Shown piece by piece: positions 1 through 7,517 of a DNA stretch of 11,264 nt; the stretch's first letter is position 1, and the number at the start of each line of letters is the position of its first letter. A program made the translations under genes and the position numbers. Under the pieces are notes generated by a model, which did no database searches, was not told where the DNA came from, and saw only the letters and a list, made by a program, of their open reading frames with translations. The stretch lies in NCBI GenBank assembly GCA_009774895.1, contig VSOO01000035.1, forward strand, positions 1 to 11,264, read 5' to 3'. The stretch comes from Alistipes sp. GTDB taxonomy: Bacteria > Bacteroidota > Bacteroidia > Bacteroidales > Rikenellaceae.

Positions 1-721
1 TGTTCGTCACGGGCACCTCGGCCGTCGGCACGAGGTAGAAGTTGTCGGCCGTGGCGTGGTACATCTGTCCCTCCTTGTCGGGCAGCTGTCCGGTGCCGAA
101 GCCCGAGGCCTCGTTGATCATGATCGGGGGCTCGATTTCGAGGTAGCCGGCGCGCGTGTTGCAGTCGAGGAAGTAGTCGATCAGCGCACGCTGGAGGCGC
201 GCTCCCTTGCCCTTGTATACGGGGAAGCCCGCGCCGGTGAGCTTCACGCCCAGGTCGAAGTCGATGATGTCGTATTTGCGCGCCAGCTCCCAGTGGGGCA
301 GCGGGTTTTCGGGCAGCTCGGTGTAGCTCTCCACCAGCTTCACCACCACGTTGTCCTCGGCCGTGCGCCCCTCGGGCACGATGTCGGCGGGGAAGTTGGG
401 CAGGGTGACCACCACGGACTGCAATTCGTCCGCCGCGGCTTTCTCCTCGGCCGCGAGACGCACCGAGCGCTCCTTGAGGTCGGCCACGAAGCGTTTGCGC
501 TCCTCGGCCTCGTCGCGGCGGCCCTGGCCCATGAGCATGCCGATCTGCTTGGCGGCCTTGTTCTGCTCGGCCAGGCAGGCGTCCAGTTCGGCCTGGAGGG
601 CCTTGCGGCGGTCGTCGAGCTCCTCGATGCGTGCGAGGGCGGGTGCGGCGTCGATGCCTTTTTTCGCGAGTTTCCGGATCGCAAGCTCCCGGTCGTCGCG
701 CAGTTGCTTTAACGTAAGCAT
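1..721 (-). CDS. serS: Seryl-tRNA synthetase, N-terminal 240 residues (partial)
   Basis: Cytosolic class II aminoacyl-tRNA synthetase that charges tRNA-Ser with serine. The visible part begins MLTLKQLRDDRE and matches the family architecture. Residues 1 to about 105 form the charged, alanine-rich antiparallel coiled-coil arm that grips the long variable arm of tRNA-Ser. The catalytic domain follows, with HWELARKYDIIDFD (143-156), the motif 1 region GYLEIEPPIMINEASGFGTG (192-211), and TAEVPVTN at 233-240, the serine-binding loop that is TAEVPLTN in most bacteria. Motifs 2 and 3 lie beyond the left edge; the family is usually about 420-430 residues. The start is the ATG at 721-719, the only one fitting the family N-terminus. 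It lies about 45 bases downstream of a Bacteroidota -7 box and lacks a Shine-Dalgarno sequence, as is common in this phylum. It is divergent from pepD. The identification is secure. Confidence 0.96.
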   Translation of the reverse strand, partial: MLTLKQLRDDRELAIRKLAKKGIDAAPALARIEELDDRRKALQAELDACLAEQNKAAKQIGMLMGQGRRDEAEERKRFVADLKERSVRLAAEEKAAADELQSVVVTLPNFPADIVPEGRTAEDNVVVKLVESYTELPENPLPHWELARKYDIIDFDLGVKLTGAGFPVYKGKGARLQRALIDYFLDCNTRAGYLEIEPPIMINEASGFGTGQLPDKEGQMYHATADNFYLVPTAEVPVTN

Positions 722-766
722 ATTCTATTCGTTCGTTTTCGTTGTGTCGGATTGGGTATGTGTGCG

Positions 767-774
767 CAAAAGTA
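767..774 (-). promoter_or_regulatory. Promoter -7 element of serS
   Basis: Read on the minus strand the bases are TACTTTTG, a full match to the Bacteroidota sigma-ABfr -7 consensus TAnnTTTG. Transcription would start near 760, giving a leader of about 40 bases before the serS ATG at 721. I see no clear TTTG at the -33 position; GTGACA at 798-793 is the nearest candidate and is weak. The surrounding AT-rich stretch contrasts with the GC-rich DNA on its upstream side. Confidence 0.6.
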
Positions 775-816
775 CGAATTTTTTCCTATTCTTGTCACCC
801 TCGCGGCGCTATTTCG

Positions 817-832
817 GGCGGCCGGGGCCGCC
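817..832. other. GC-rich perfect inverted repeat between divergent promoters
   Basis: Seven-base arms GGCGGCC (817-823) and GGCCGCC (826-832) are separated by two bases, so the practical hairpin is six base pairs with a four-base loop. It lies upstream of both the serS and pepD promoters, so it is outside both predicted transcripts. No T-tract follows on either strand. It could be an operator for a dimeric protein, but in DNA this GC-rich (about 800-900) such repeats also arise by chance. Apart from this and the promoters, I see no gene in 722-1032. Confidence 0.25.
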
Positions 833-915
833 GGAGGCGGAATCGCGCCGGCGGTCGCTGCGGCCGCGCCGGGGCGCTTTGCGGCGGAGATAATCGCCGA
901 ATCGGCCCCGTGAAG

Positions 916-947
916 TTTGTCCTTTTGTCGGGAAAGTGCTATCTTTG
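916..947 (+). promoter_or_regulatory. Promoter of pepD and the downstream barrel gene
   Basis: This is the best-formed promoter in the window. TTTG at 916-919 fits the Bacteroidota -33 element, and TATCTTTG at 940-947 is a complete match to the -7 element TAnnTTTG. Twenty bases separate them, in the expected range for this class. The start of transcription is predicted near 954, giving a leader of about 80 bases before the pepD ATG at 1033. Because the barrel gene overlaps pepD, this promoter probably drives both. Confidence 0.7.
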
Positions 948-957
948 ATTCCGCAAT

Positions 958-998
958 GCACGGCCCAAGGGCGGCTCAGGCCGCTCCGCAGGGCGTGC
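958..998 (+). promoter_or_regulatory. Long stem-loop at the 5' end of the pepD leader
   Basis: The predicted transcript can fold almost from its first base. GCACG (958-962) pairs with CGTGC (994-998). CCC (964-966) pairs with GGG (991-993) across a single bulged G at 963. A small internal loop follows (967-968 and 987-990). GGGCGGC (969-975) then pairs with GCCGCTC (980-986) through one G-T wobble, closing a TCAG tetraloop. That makes 15 base pairs in 41 bases. The stretch after it, 999-1032, is AT-rich and open up to the start codon. No run of T follows, so it is not an obvious terminator. It may stabilise the 5' end of the message or regulate it; it matches no riboswitch class I recognise. 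Confidence 0.45.
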
Positions 999-1032
999 GA
1001 CTTAATGCCAATAAACTTAAAATTAGATTCAT

Positions 1033-2484
1033 ATGTCAGAAATTACGACTTTGAAGCCCCGCCTCGTGTGGGAGCTGTTCGACGCCATCACCAAGGTGCC
1101 GCGCCCCTCGAAGCGCGAGGGCAAGATCATCGAGTACCTCGTGGCGTTCGCCAAGGAGCACCGGCTCGAATACCGGAAAGACGCCATTGGCAACGTGGTG
1201 ATGCGCAAGCCGGCCACGCCGGGCTACGAGGCGAAGCCCACGGTGATCCTCCAGGCCCATATGGATATGGTGTGCGAGAAGAACTCCGACGTGGAGTTCG
1301 ACTTCGAGCACGACCCCATCCGCACGCGCATCGAGGACGGCTGGGTGCGTGCCGAGGGTACGACGCTGGGCGCCGACTGCGGCATCGGCATGGCCGCGGC
1401 GCTGGCCATGCTGATCGACCCCGAGGCGGAGCACGGTCCGCTGGAGGCGCTCTTCACCGTGGACGAGGAGACGGGCCTCACCGGCGCTTTCGAGCTGGGC
1501 GAGGGGATGCTCACGGGCAAGTACCTCATCAACCTCGACTCGGAGGACGATGGCGAGATCTTCATCGGCTGTGCGGGCGGCATCGACACCATCGCCACGT
1601 TCCGCTACACGCCCGAGGCGGCGCCGAAGAACTACTCCTTCTTCCGGATCGACGTTTCGGACCTGCTGGGCGGCCACTCGGGCGACGACATCAACAAGGG
1701 CCGCGTCAATTCGAACAAGACGGTGGCCCGTCTGCTGTGGGAGGGCATGCAGAGCTACGAGCTGCGTCTGAGCTACTTCGACGGCGGCAACCTGCGCAAC
1801 GCCATCCCGCGCGAGGCCTACGCCGTGTTCGGCATTCCCACGCGCCTGCGCGAGGAGTTCCTGTCGCGCTGCCGCCTCTTCGCCGACGACCTCCACGCCG
1901 AGTTCAAGCTCCGCGAGCCCAACTTCCGCATCACGCTCAACGAGATGCCCGAGGTGGACACGGTGCTCGACATGCGCACGCAGACCGGCCTGATCCAGTC
2001 GCTCGTGGGCGTACCCAACGGGGTGATCTCCATGTCGTTTGCCGTGCCGGGGCTGGTCGAGACCTCCACCAACCTGGCTTCGGTGAAGTTCGGCGAGGAC
2101 AACACCATCGTGGTCACCTCGTCGCAGCGTTCGTCGGTCGAGAGCGCCAAGACCTACGTCATGCAGATGGTCGAGTCGGTCTTCGCGCTGGCGGGTGCCG
2201 ACGTGGCCCACTCGGACGGCTATCCGGGCTGGACGCCCGACCCCGAGTCGAAGCTGCTCGAAACCACCGTCGCGAGCTACCGCCGCCTCTTCGGCGACGA
2301 GCCGAAGGTCAAGGCCATCCATGCGGGTCTGGAGTGCGGACTCTTCCTGGAGAAGTACCCCGAGCTGGAGATGGTGTCGTTCGGTCCCACGCTGCGCGGC
2401 GTGCACTCGCCCGACGAGCGGCTCGAAATCGCTACCGTACCCAGATTCTGGGAGTTGCTGTCAGATATTCTCAGACACATTTGA
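1033..2484 (+). CDS. pepD: Cytosolic dipeptidase PepD (aminoacyl-histidine dipeptidase, M20C)
   Basis: Metallopeptidase that hydrolyses dipeptides, classically Xaa-His such as carnosine, in the cytosol at the end of peptide catabolism. It is 483 residues against about 485 for E. coli PepD, and every expected two-metal-site residue can be placed: H76 and D78 in QAHMDMVCEKN, the bridging D115 in GADCGIG, general base E145 and ligand E146 in DEETGLTGAF, D169 in LDSEDDGE, and the C-terminal ligand H458 in GVHSPDE. The dimerisation (lid) domain inserted between the two halves of the catalytic domain starts around residue 185 and includes GGHSGDDIN at 213-221. There is no signal peptide, consistent with a cytosolic enzyme. 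The start is the ATG at 1033, after an AT-rich leader without Shine-Dalgarno sequence. Its TGA shares one base with the ATG of the next gene, implying co-transcription and coupled translation. True substrate range cannot be read from the sequence. Confidence 0.95.
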   Translation: MSEITTLKPRLVWELFDAITKVPRPSKREGKIIEYLVAFAKEHRLEYRKDAIGNVVMRKPATPGYEAKPTVILQAHMDMVCEKNSDVEFDFEHDPIRTRIEDGWVRAEGTTLGADCGIGMAAALAMLIDPEAEHGPLEALFTVDEETGLTGAFELGEGMLTGKYLINLDSEDDGEIFIGCAGGIDTIATFRYTPEAAPKNYSFFRIDVSDLLGGHSGDDINKGRVNSNKTVARLLWEGMQSYELRLSYFDGGNLRNAIPREAYAVFGIPTRLREEFLSRCRLFADDLHAEFKLREPNFRITLNEMPEVDTVLDMRTQTGLIQSLVGVPNGVISMSFAVPGLVETSTNLASVKFGEDNTIVVTSSQRSSVESAKTYVMQMVESVFALAGADVAHSDGYPGWTPDPESKLLETTVASYRRLFGDEPKVKAIHAGLECGLFLEKYPELEMVSFGPTLRGVHSPDERLEIATVPRFWELLSDILRHI

Positions 2485-4901
2485 TGCGATTACGTTGGGC
2501 CTTCGTGCTGGCGGGCCTCATGCCGGCACTCGGGGCTCCGGCGCAGGAACCCGAATACTATCCTTACGAAACGGAGTCGGAGGAGCGGCGCGAGGCGCTG
2601 CTCACCGACTCCGCGCTTTTTTACCGCGCCGTGCAGTCGCCCGACGACCTCTACGACGCGGTCGCGGGGTACAACCTCGCGTTCGTGCGCACCGCACGCC
2701 GCGGCATGGCTTTCGAGCCGTGTCCCACGACGGTCGAGGGCTTCGCGGTGCCCGTGCGCCACGCTGCGGCGTTGCGTGCGCTCGGCGCCTCGGAGGTGCG
2801 CCGTGCGGGGTTGGAGCAGGCGCCCGGGCTTCACGGCACGGCGAACGGCGTGCGCGATTTCCGCTTTGAGGGCGAGCCGCTGCCCGCGGGGCGTCTCTCC
2901 GCGGGGCTCACCGACCGCAACTACCGGGGTGTCGTGCGCTTCTCGTGGCGCGGGGCCGTCGGCCGGGGCTGGCACCTGGCCGCGACGGCCGATGCGCGCA
3001 CGGGGCGCGACCTGCATGTCGGGGGTGTCTTCACCCATGCGCTGACCGCCGCGTTCCGGGCTGCGAAACGCTTCGGCGACGGCCACGGCGTGTCGCTGCT
3101 GCTCGTCGTGCCGCCCTCGATGCGGGGCTTGCGCGCAGCCTCCACCGACGAGGCCTTCACCCTCACGGGCGACCGGCTCTACAACCCGTCGTGGGGCTAT
3201 CAGGACGGCAAGGTGCGCAATGCGCGCATCCGGCGCGAATTCCGGCCCGTCGCCGTGCTCGCGGGCACGTTCCGGCTCGGCGAAACCACCGACCTGGAGG
3301 CCCGGGCCGCCGCGGAGGCAGGGCGGTCGGAGTACAGCACGCGGGGGTGGTACGACGCCCGCACGCCCATGCCCGACAACTACCGCTACCTGCCGAGCTA
3401 TGCGGGCGATGCCGCCACGGAGGAGGCCTGGCGCAGCCGCGACCCCCGCTACACACAGGTCGATTGGGACGCGCTCCACGCCCGCAACCGCATGGCGGGC
3501 GGCGAGGCGCTCTATGCTCTGGAGGGACGCGTCGAGCGCCTGTGCCGCCTGCGCCTCGACGCGCTCTTCGCGACGCGTTTCGACGAGCGCATCGTGCTCC
3601 GCTACGGCGCCGCGGCCCACTACCGCTCGTCGCGCAACTTCAAACGCATGCGCGACCTGCTGGGCGCCGACTTCCTGACCGACATCGACCAGTTTCTGAT
3701 CGACGACGACACCTACGGCAACCGCCTTCAGAACGACCTGCGGCATCCCGGACGCCGCATCGTCGCGGGCGACCGCTTCGGCTACGACTACGCGCTGGTG
3801 ACCGCCGGCGCCGATGTGCGCGTGCAGGCCGAGTACCGCGCCGACCGTTTCCGGGCCGATTTCGGAGCTTCGGCGGGCAGCGCGGCGATTTTCCGTCGCG
3901 GTCATTACGAAAAGGAGCTCTTTCCCGGCGCACGCTCCTACGGCCGCTCCTCCGTGCTGCGTTTCGCGCCCTATGCGTTCACGCTCTCCGCCGGCTGGGC
4001 CTTCACGCCCCGCACCTACCTCGGGGCGTCGGTCATGATCGCGGCGCGCACGCCCGATGCCGACGACCTCTTCTGGCAGCCGCAGTACAACAACCGCGCG
4101 ACGGACGATCCCGTGCTGCGCAAGGTCCGCGGGGCGGAGGCGGTGTTCAACCGTACGGGACGCACGGCCGACCTGCGCGTCGCGCTCTTTCTCGCCGATA
4201 CGCGCGACGGCTGCGCCGCGGTGCGCTACTACGACGATGCGGAGGGTGCGTTCTGCGACATGAGCGTGCGCGGCATCGGCCTGCGGAGCTACGGGGCCGA
4301 GGCCGCCGCCGTGGTGCGCCCCGCACGGCGATGGACGCTGTCGCTGGCCGCTTCGGCCGGATGCTGCGAGTATTCGGCCGATCCCCGCCTGACGATCGTG
4401 ACCGACGCCGACAACCGCCCGGTCGATACGGATGCCCGGAGCCGCATGGGCGGCTGCCGTGCGGGCAATGCGCCGCAGGTCGCGGGGTGTGCCGAAGCGG
4501 CCTACTTCGGGCCCCGCGGCTGGGGTTTCCGCGCCTCGGCGAGCTATGCGGGGCTGCGGTATGTCGAGCCCGCGCTGTTGCGCCGCACGGGGCGCATCGC
4601 ACGTCAGGCCGCCGCGTCGCCCGAGGCATTCGCGCGCTTTACCGAACAGGAGCGCCTGCGCGACGCCTTCACGCTCGACGTGTCGGCCCACAAGACTTTC
4701 TATGTCCGCGAATCGCGGATTACGGTCTGGTGCGGCGTGCGCAACCTGCTGGGTTCCGACGACACGGTATACGCCGCCTACGAGTCGCTGCGCGTGCGGC
4801 GCACCCGGGCCGGCGACTTCTATGCCTATGCGCCGTTCGAGACACGCCGCACCTATGCCTATCCGCGGTCGTTCCACCTCTCGGTGTCGTGGCGGTTCTG
4901 A
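2484..4901 (+). CDS. Receptor-like outer-membrane beta-barrel protein, plug region degenerate
   Basis: An 805-residue exported protein. Residues 1-20 are a signal peptide (MRLRWAFVLAGLMPALGAPA, cleavage before Q21). The rest has the alternating aromatic and polar pattern of outer-membrane strands and ends in FHLSVSWRF, the terminal phenylalanine signature read by the BAM complex. NPSWGYQDGKVRNAR (234-248) and the preceding stretch from about 140 (LTDRNYRGVVRFSWRG, then GWHLAATADA) resemble a large Bacteroidota family of TonB-dependent-receptor-like proteins, recalled from memory rather than searched. Members usually carry an N-terminal carboxypeptidase-like domain and a plug. Here the first is absent, no TonB box is evident, and only a short stretch (about 63-107, around FVRTARRG and TTVEGF) looks like a reduced plug. 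The start ATG overlaps the pepD stop. Nine cysteines after the signal peptide are unusual for a barrel. Ligand unknown; peptide transport is only suggested by the neighbour. Confidence 0.75.
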   Translation: MRLRWAFVLAGLMPALGAPAQEPEYYPYETESEERREALLTDSALFYRAVQSPDDLYDAVAGYNLAFVRTARRGMAFEPCPTTVEGFAVPVRHAAALRALGASEVRRAGLEQAPGLHGTANGVRDFRFEGEPLPAGRLSAGLTDRNYRGVVRFSWRGAVGRGWHLAATADARTGRDLHVGGVFTHALTAAFRAAKRFGDGHGVSLLLVVPPSMRGLRAASTDEAFTLTGDRLYNPSWGYQDGKVRNARIRREFRPVAVLAGTFRLGETTDLEARAAAEAGRSEYSTRGWYDARTPMPDNYRYLPSYAGDAATEEAWRSRDPRYTQVDWDALHARNRMAGGEALYALEGRVERLCRLRLDALFATRFDERIVLRYGAAAHYRSSRNFKRMRDLLGADFLTDIDQFLIDDDTYGNRLQNDLRHPGRRIVAGDRFGYDYALVTAGADVRVQAEYRADRFRADFGASAGSAAIFRRGHYEKELFPGARSYGRSSVLRFAPYAFTLSAGWAFTPRTYLGASVMIAARTPDADDLFWQPQYNNRATDDPVLRKVRGAEAVFNRTGRTADLRVALFLADTRDGCAAVRYYDDAEGAFCDMSVRGIGLRSYGAEAAAVVRPARRWTLSLAASAGCCEYSADPRLTIVTDADNRPVDTDARSRMGGCRAGNAPQVAGCAEAAYFGPRGWGFRASASYAGLRYVEPALLRRTGRIARQAAASPEAFARFTEQERLRDAFTLDVSAHKTFYVRESRITVWCGVRNLLGSDDTVYAAYESLRVRRTRAGDFYAYAPFETRRTYAYPRSFHLSVSWRF

Positions 4902-4956
4902 GGACGATTTACTGCATGCGGCGACGATTTCAGACGTTTTATTCCGATTTTATCGC

Positions 4957-4964
4957 TATCTTTG
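4957..4964 (+). promoter_or_regulatory. Promoter -7 element of obg
   Basis: TATCTTTG is a full match to the Bacteroidota -7 consensus and is identical to the pepD box. Transcription should begin near 4971, leaving a leader of only about 12 bases before the ATG at 4983. The site lies in an 81-base AT-richer gap after the barrel gene. No good TTTG is present 19-21 bases upstream. The box decides the obg start, because the in-frame TTG at 4962 lies inside it and could not be translated from this promoter. Confidence 0.6.
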
Positions 4965-4982
4965 TCCGCTAAACTGAATCTT

Positions 4983-5996
4983 ATGGCAGGATCGAACTTC
5001 GTAGACTATGTGAAGATTTTCGCCCGCTCGGGCCACGGAGGCGCCGGATCGGCGCACTTCCGGCGCGAGAAATTCGTGGCTTTCGGCGGTCCCGACGGCG
5101 GCGACGGCGGCAAGGGCGGCAGCATCGTGCTGCGGGGCGACAAACAATACTGGACGCTCATCCACCTCAAATACCAGCGCCACCAGTTCGCCGAGGACGG
5201 ACAGAACGGATCGGGCGCACGCAGCTCGGGCAAGGATGCCCGCGACATCGTGATTCCCGTGCCGCTCGGCACGGTGGCCCGGCGGGTCGTGGAGGCCGAG
5301 GACGGCTCCACAAGCATGGAGTTCGCGGGCGAGGTGACGGCCGACGGCGAGGAGCTGGTGCTGCTTCGCGGCGGCCGCGGCGGCCTGGGCAACTGGCACT
5401 TCAAGTCGGCGACCAACCAGACGCCGCGCTACGCCCAGCCGGGCGAGGAGGGCGACGAGGGGGCCTTCGTGCTGGAGTTGAAGGTGCTGGCCGACGTGGG
5501 CCTGGTCGGCTTCCCCAACGCGGGCAAGAGCACGCTCCTGTCGGTCGTGTCGGCCGCACGGCCCAAAATCGCCGACTATGCGTTCACTACGCTCGAACCC
5601 AACCTGGGCATCGTCGAGGCGCGCGACCACAAGTCGTTCGTGATGGCCGACATTCCGGGCATCATCGAGGGGGCGCACGAGGGCCGCGGCCTCGGCACGC
5701 GATTCCTGCGCCACATCGAGCGCAACTCGGTGCTGCTCTTCATGATTCCGGCGGACACCGACGACGTGCGCCGCGACTACGAGGTGCTGCTGGGCGAACT
5801 CACGCAGTACAACCCCGAGCTGCTCGACAAGCGGCGTCTGCTGGCCGTGACGAAGTGCGACATGCTCGACGAGGAGCTCATCGGGCAGATGCGCGACCAG
5901 CTGCCCGAGGGCGTTCCGGCGCTCTTCATCTCGTCGGTGACGGGGCTCAACATCGCACGCCTCAAGGACATGCTGTGGGATGCGTTGCAGGAGTAG
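4983..5996 (+). CDS. obg: GTPase Obg (ribosome-associated, CgtA)
   Basis: Essential GTPase that binds the large ribosomal subunit and takes part in 50S maturation and stress signalling. It has 337 residues. The Obg fold fills residues 1 to about 160, recognisable by its glycine-rich repeats ([36 protein letters not shown]). The G domain follows, with G1 GFPNAGKST (176-184), switch [10 protein letters not shown] (201-209), G3 DIPG (223-226) and then [10 protein letters not shown]4 TKCD (290-293) and G5 SSVTG (317-321). G4 has Thr where most GTPases have Asn, which I recall as usual for Bacteroidota Obg. The variable C-terminal domain of some homologues is absent, so this is the short form. I chose the ATG at 4983 over the in-frame TTG at 4962, which lies inside the promoter. 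The last 35 bases overlap, on the opposite strand, the end of the convergent lipoprotein gene. Confidence 0.96.
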   Translation: MAGSNFVDYVKIFARSGHGGAGSAHFRREKFVAFGGPDGGDGGKGGSIVLRGDKQYWTLIHLKYQRHQFAEDGQNGSGARSSGKDARDIVIPVPLGTVARRVVEAEDGSTSMEFAGEVTADGEELVLLRGGRGGLGNWHFKSATNQTPRYAQPGEEGDEGAFVLELKVLADVGLVGFPNAGKSTLLSVVSAARPKIADYAFTTLEPNLGIVEARDHKSFVMADIPGIIEGAHEGRGLGTRFLRHIERNSVLLFMIPADTDDVRRDYEVLLGELTQYNPELLDKRRLLAVTKCDMLDEELIGQMRDQLPEGVPALFISSVTGLNIARLKDMLWDALQE

Positions 5997-6765
5997 CGCG
6001 TAGCGCTCCGAAGAAATCCGCCTCGTAGTTGATGACGCGCAGCGAGAGTTCGCCGTTGAAATAATCCACGATACCGCTCACGGAGCCCTTGCCGGAAGGC
6101 AGGGGCTCCGCTGCGTAGTGGGCCGAGGGCAGCGTGCGCACGGAGAACGTGCGGCCCGCATCGTCGATGAGCGTGCGGAGCGTGGCGACGCGCTCGCCCG
6201 TATCGGGATCGGGAGCGCACCATGCGGCTCCCGCCTCGACGAAACGCACGCCTTCGAACCGCACGTAGCGGTCCGCATCGGCCGGGCCGACATCCGCGAG
6301 CAGGGCGGTGCGCGGCCGGCGCAGGTGGTTGTTGGGATTCGTGCAGCGGAGGTAGCGCCCGAGGTCGGCGCCGTCGATGCGATCGACGTCGTAGTCGCCC
6401 GTGGGGCGTGCGCCCAGCCGGATCTTGCCTCCGTAGTCGCCCAGTGCCAGGCCCGCGCAGTGCACGGTCAGCTCGCATCCGAGCGGAAAGAGGTCGGCCA
6501 GGGCCGTGCGGTCCACCGCGATGCTCAGGCCGCCCGTGGCGTCCTCGACGACGAGCGTGCGGGGGAATTCGCCCCTTAGGTCGTTGGCCGTGACCGTGCC
6601 GCGCACCGTGAGGTCCCGCGTGACGACGCATCCTCCGCCGGTTCCGAGCGACTTGAGGCAGGCGATGCTTACGAGCTCCGCCTGCGGCTCCGGGGTCGCC
6701 TTCGTGGCCGTGTCGCAGGCCCCGCACAGCAGCAGGGCCAGACTAAAACCAGCAATCCTTCTCAT
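5962..6765 (-). CDS. DUF5689-like lipoprotein B
   Basis: A 267-residue predicted lipoprotein of unknown function. Residues 1-17 form a type II signal peptide with lipobox LCGAC, lipid-modified at C17. The body resembles DUF5689, a Bacteroidota domain with an OB-fold-like first half: [17 protein letters not shown] (51-67), [15 protein letters not shown] (71-85) and [19 protein letters not shown] (92-110). [16 protein letters not shown] (231-246) near the C-terminus fits the closing strands. It is clearly paralogous to the preceding gene, sharing the G-x-V-T--D--G-F core, the LFPLGC/LYPVGC cysteine and the GLA-G turn. Its ATG at 6765 lies 23 bases inside the upstream gene in another frame, so translation is probably coupled. 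The final 11 codons and stop lie antisense to the end of obg. It is the last gene of the serB unit. The domain call is from pattern memory; its role and whether it faces the periplasm or the surface are unknown. Confidence 0.8.
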   Translation of the reverse strand: MRRIAGFSLALLLCGACDTATKATPEPQAELVSIACLKSLGTGGGCVVTRDLTVRGTVTANDLRGEFPRTLVVEDATGGLSIAVDRTALADLFPLGCELTVHCAGLALGDYGGKIRLGARPTGDYDVDRIDGADLGRYLRCTNPNNHLRRPRTALLADVGPADADRYVRFEGVRFVEAGAAWCAPDPDTGERVATLRTLIDDAGRTFSVRTLPSAHYAAEPLPSGKGSVSGIVDYFNGELSLRVINYEADFFGALRATPATHPTACP

Positions 6766-7513
6766 CGCGCATGCGCAGGGTGTAGCGGCAGGAGCCGTCG
6801 GACGCAGGGTCGCATTGCAGGATGCCGACCAGCAGCAGTTCGCCGTCGGGAATCTCGCGGTCGGCGAAGTCGGCATAGGAGCGGGTGTAGGTGTGGACGA
6901 CGTACCCGTCGGCGTCGGTGAAACGCTTCGTGCCGCTCCATGTGGCCGACTCGTCGCCCTCGGGCGCGAAGCGCACGCCGTCCACGCGGACAAGCCGTCC
7001 GGCCATGTCGGGCCGCAGCGCGGTGATCCGCTCGCAGACAAGCGGCCGGAGGGGGCTCGTCTCGCTGCCGCGTGCGAGGCTGCGCTCCAGTGCCGGGCGC
7101 GAGCCGATGTAGTCCGTGGCGTAGCCGCTTCCCGCCGCGGGATAGAGGCCCAGTTGCAGCACGCCGTGGCTCTCGCCCACGGCGAGGCCGTTGAGATTGA
7201 CCGCGATGCGGCATCCCACGGGGTAGAGGGCGTGGAGCCCGTCGAATCCGGCCATCAGCTCCGCCGCGCCCTCCTCCTCTTCGAAGACGAGCGAACGGTA
7301 GAAGTTGCCCGCGCGGTCGTGCGACGTCACGCGGCCCGCGACCACGATGTCCGACTCGATGCGGACCGTGGTGCCGGCGTACATGCGGTGCAGCTCCGCG
7401 AGCGTGGCGGTCGTGGCCGGCAGTTCGTTGGTGGCGACGGAGGGGGTCTCCGCCGAATCGTAGCAGCCGCCGAGCGCGAGGGCTGCGAGGAGAAAGAGTG
7501 CGAGGCGTGGCAT
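6743..7513 (-). CDS. DUF5689-like lipoprotein A
   Basis: A 256-residue predicted lipoprotein of unknown function. The signal peptide MPRLALFLLAALALGGC ends in lipobox LGGC with the modified cysteine at 17. After a linker of about 20 residues, TLAELHRMYAG (37-47) and the DUF5689-like core follow: DIVVAGRVTSHDRAGNFYRS (55-74), LVFEEEEGAAEL, then LYPVGCRIAVNLNGLAVGES (96-115). The C-terminal part, including ELLLVGILQCD, resembles the closing strands of lipoprotein B. The ATG at 7513 begins only four bases after the serB stop, so it should be co-transcribed with serB, and its own 3' end overlaps the start of lipoprotein B. The pair look like an old tandem duplication with strong divergence. DUF5689 proteins occur in Bacteroidota envelope lipoproteins, but no activity can be assigned here, and the link with serine synthesis may be only shared expression. 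Confidence 0.8.
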   Translation of the reverse strand: MPRLALFLLAALALGGCYDSAETPSVATNELPATTATLAELHRMYAGTTVRIESDIVVAGRVTSHDRAGNFYRSLVFEEEEGAAELMAGFDGLHALYPVGCRIAVNLNGLAVGESHGVLQLGLYPAAGSGYATDYIGSRPALERSLARGSETSPLRPLVCERITALRPDMAGRLVRVDGVRFAPEGDESATWSGTKRFTDADGYVVHTYTRSYADFADREIPDGELLLVGILQCDPASDGSCRYTLRMRDEKDCWF

Positions 7514-7517
7514 GTTT

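Noticed and set aside
956..1054. Small open frame of 32 codons in the pepD leader, overlapping the pepD start
   Set aside because: It would start one or two bases from the predicted transcript end, its codons are those of the stem-loop, and it has no leader-peptide-like run of a regulatory amino acid. Coincidence is more likely.
1036..2406. Minus-strand open frame of 456 codons opposite pepD
   Set aside because: The composition is rich in His, Arg, Val and Leu without any family motif; this is the usual antisense shadow in GC-rich coding DNA.
936..2483. Open frame running into the barrel gene, giving an apparent 1321-residue protein
   Set aside because: The first 516 codons are an arginine- and glycine-rich shadow of pepD in another frame. 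Only the part from the ATG at 2484, with its signal peptide, is a real gene.
2490..4877. Minus-strand open frame of 795 codons opposite the barrel gene
   Set aside because: It has low-complexity Arg, Gly and Ala composition and no signal peptide or domain. The plus-strand gene has a signal peptide and a barrel-type C-terminus.
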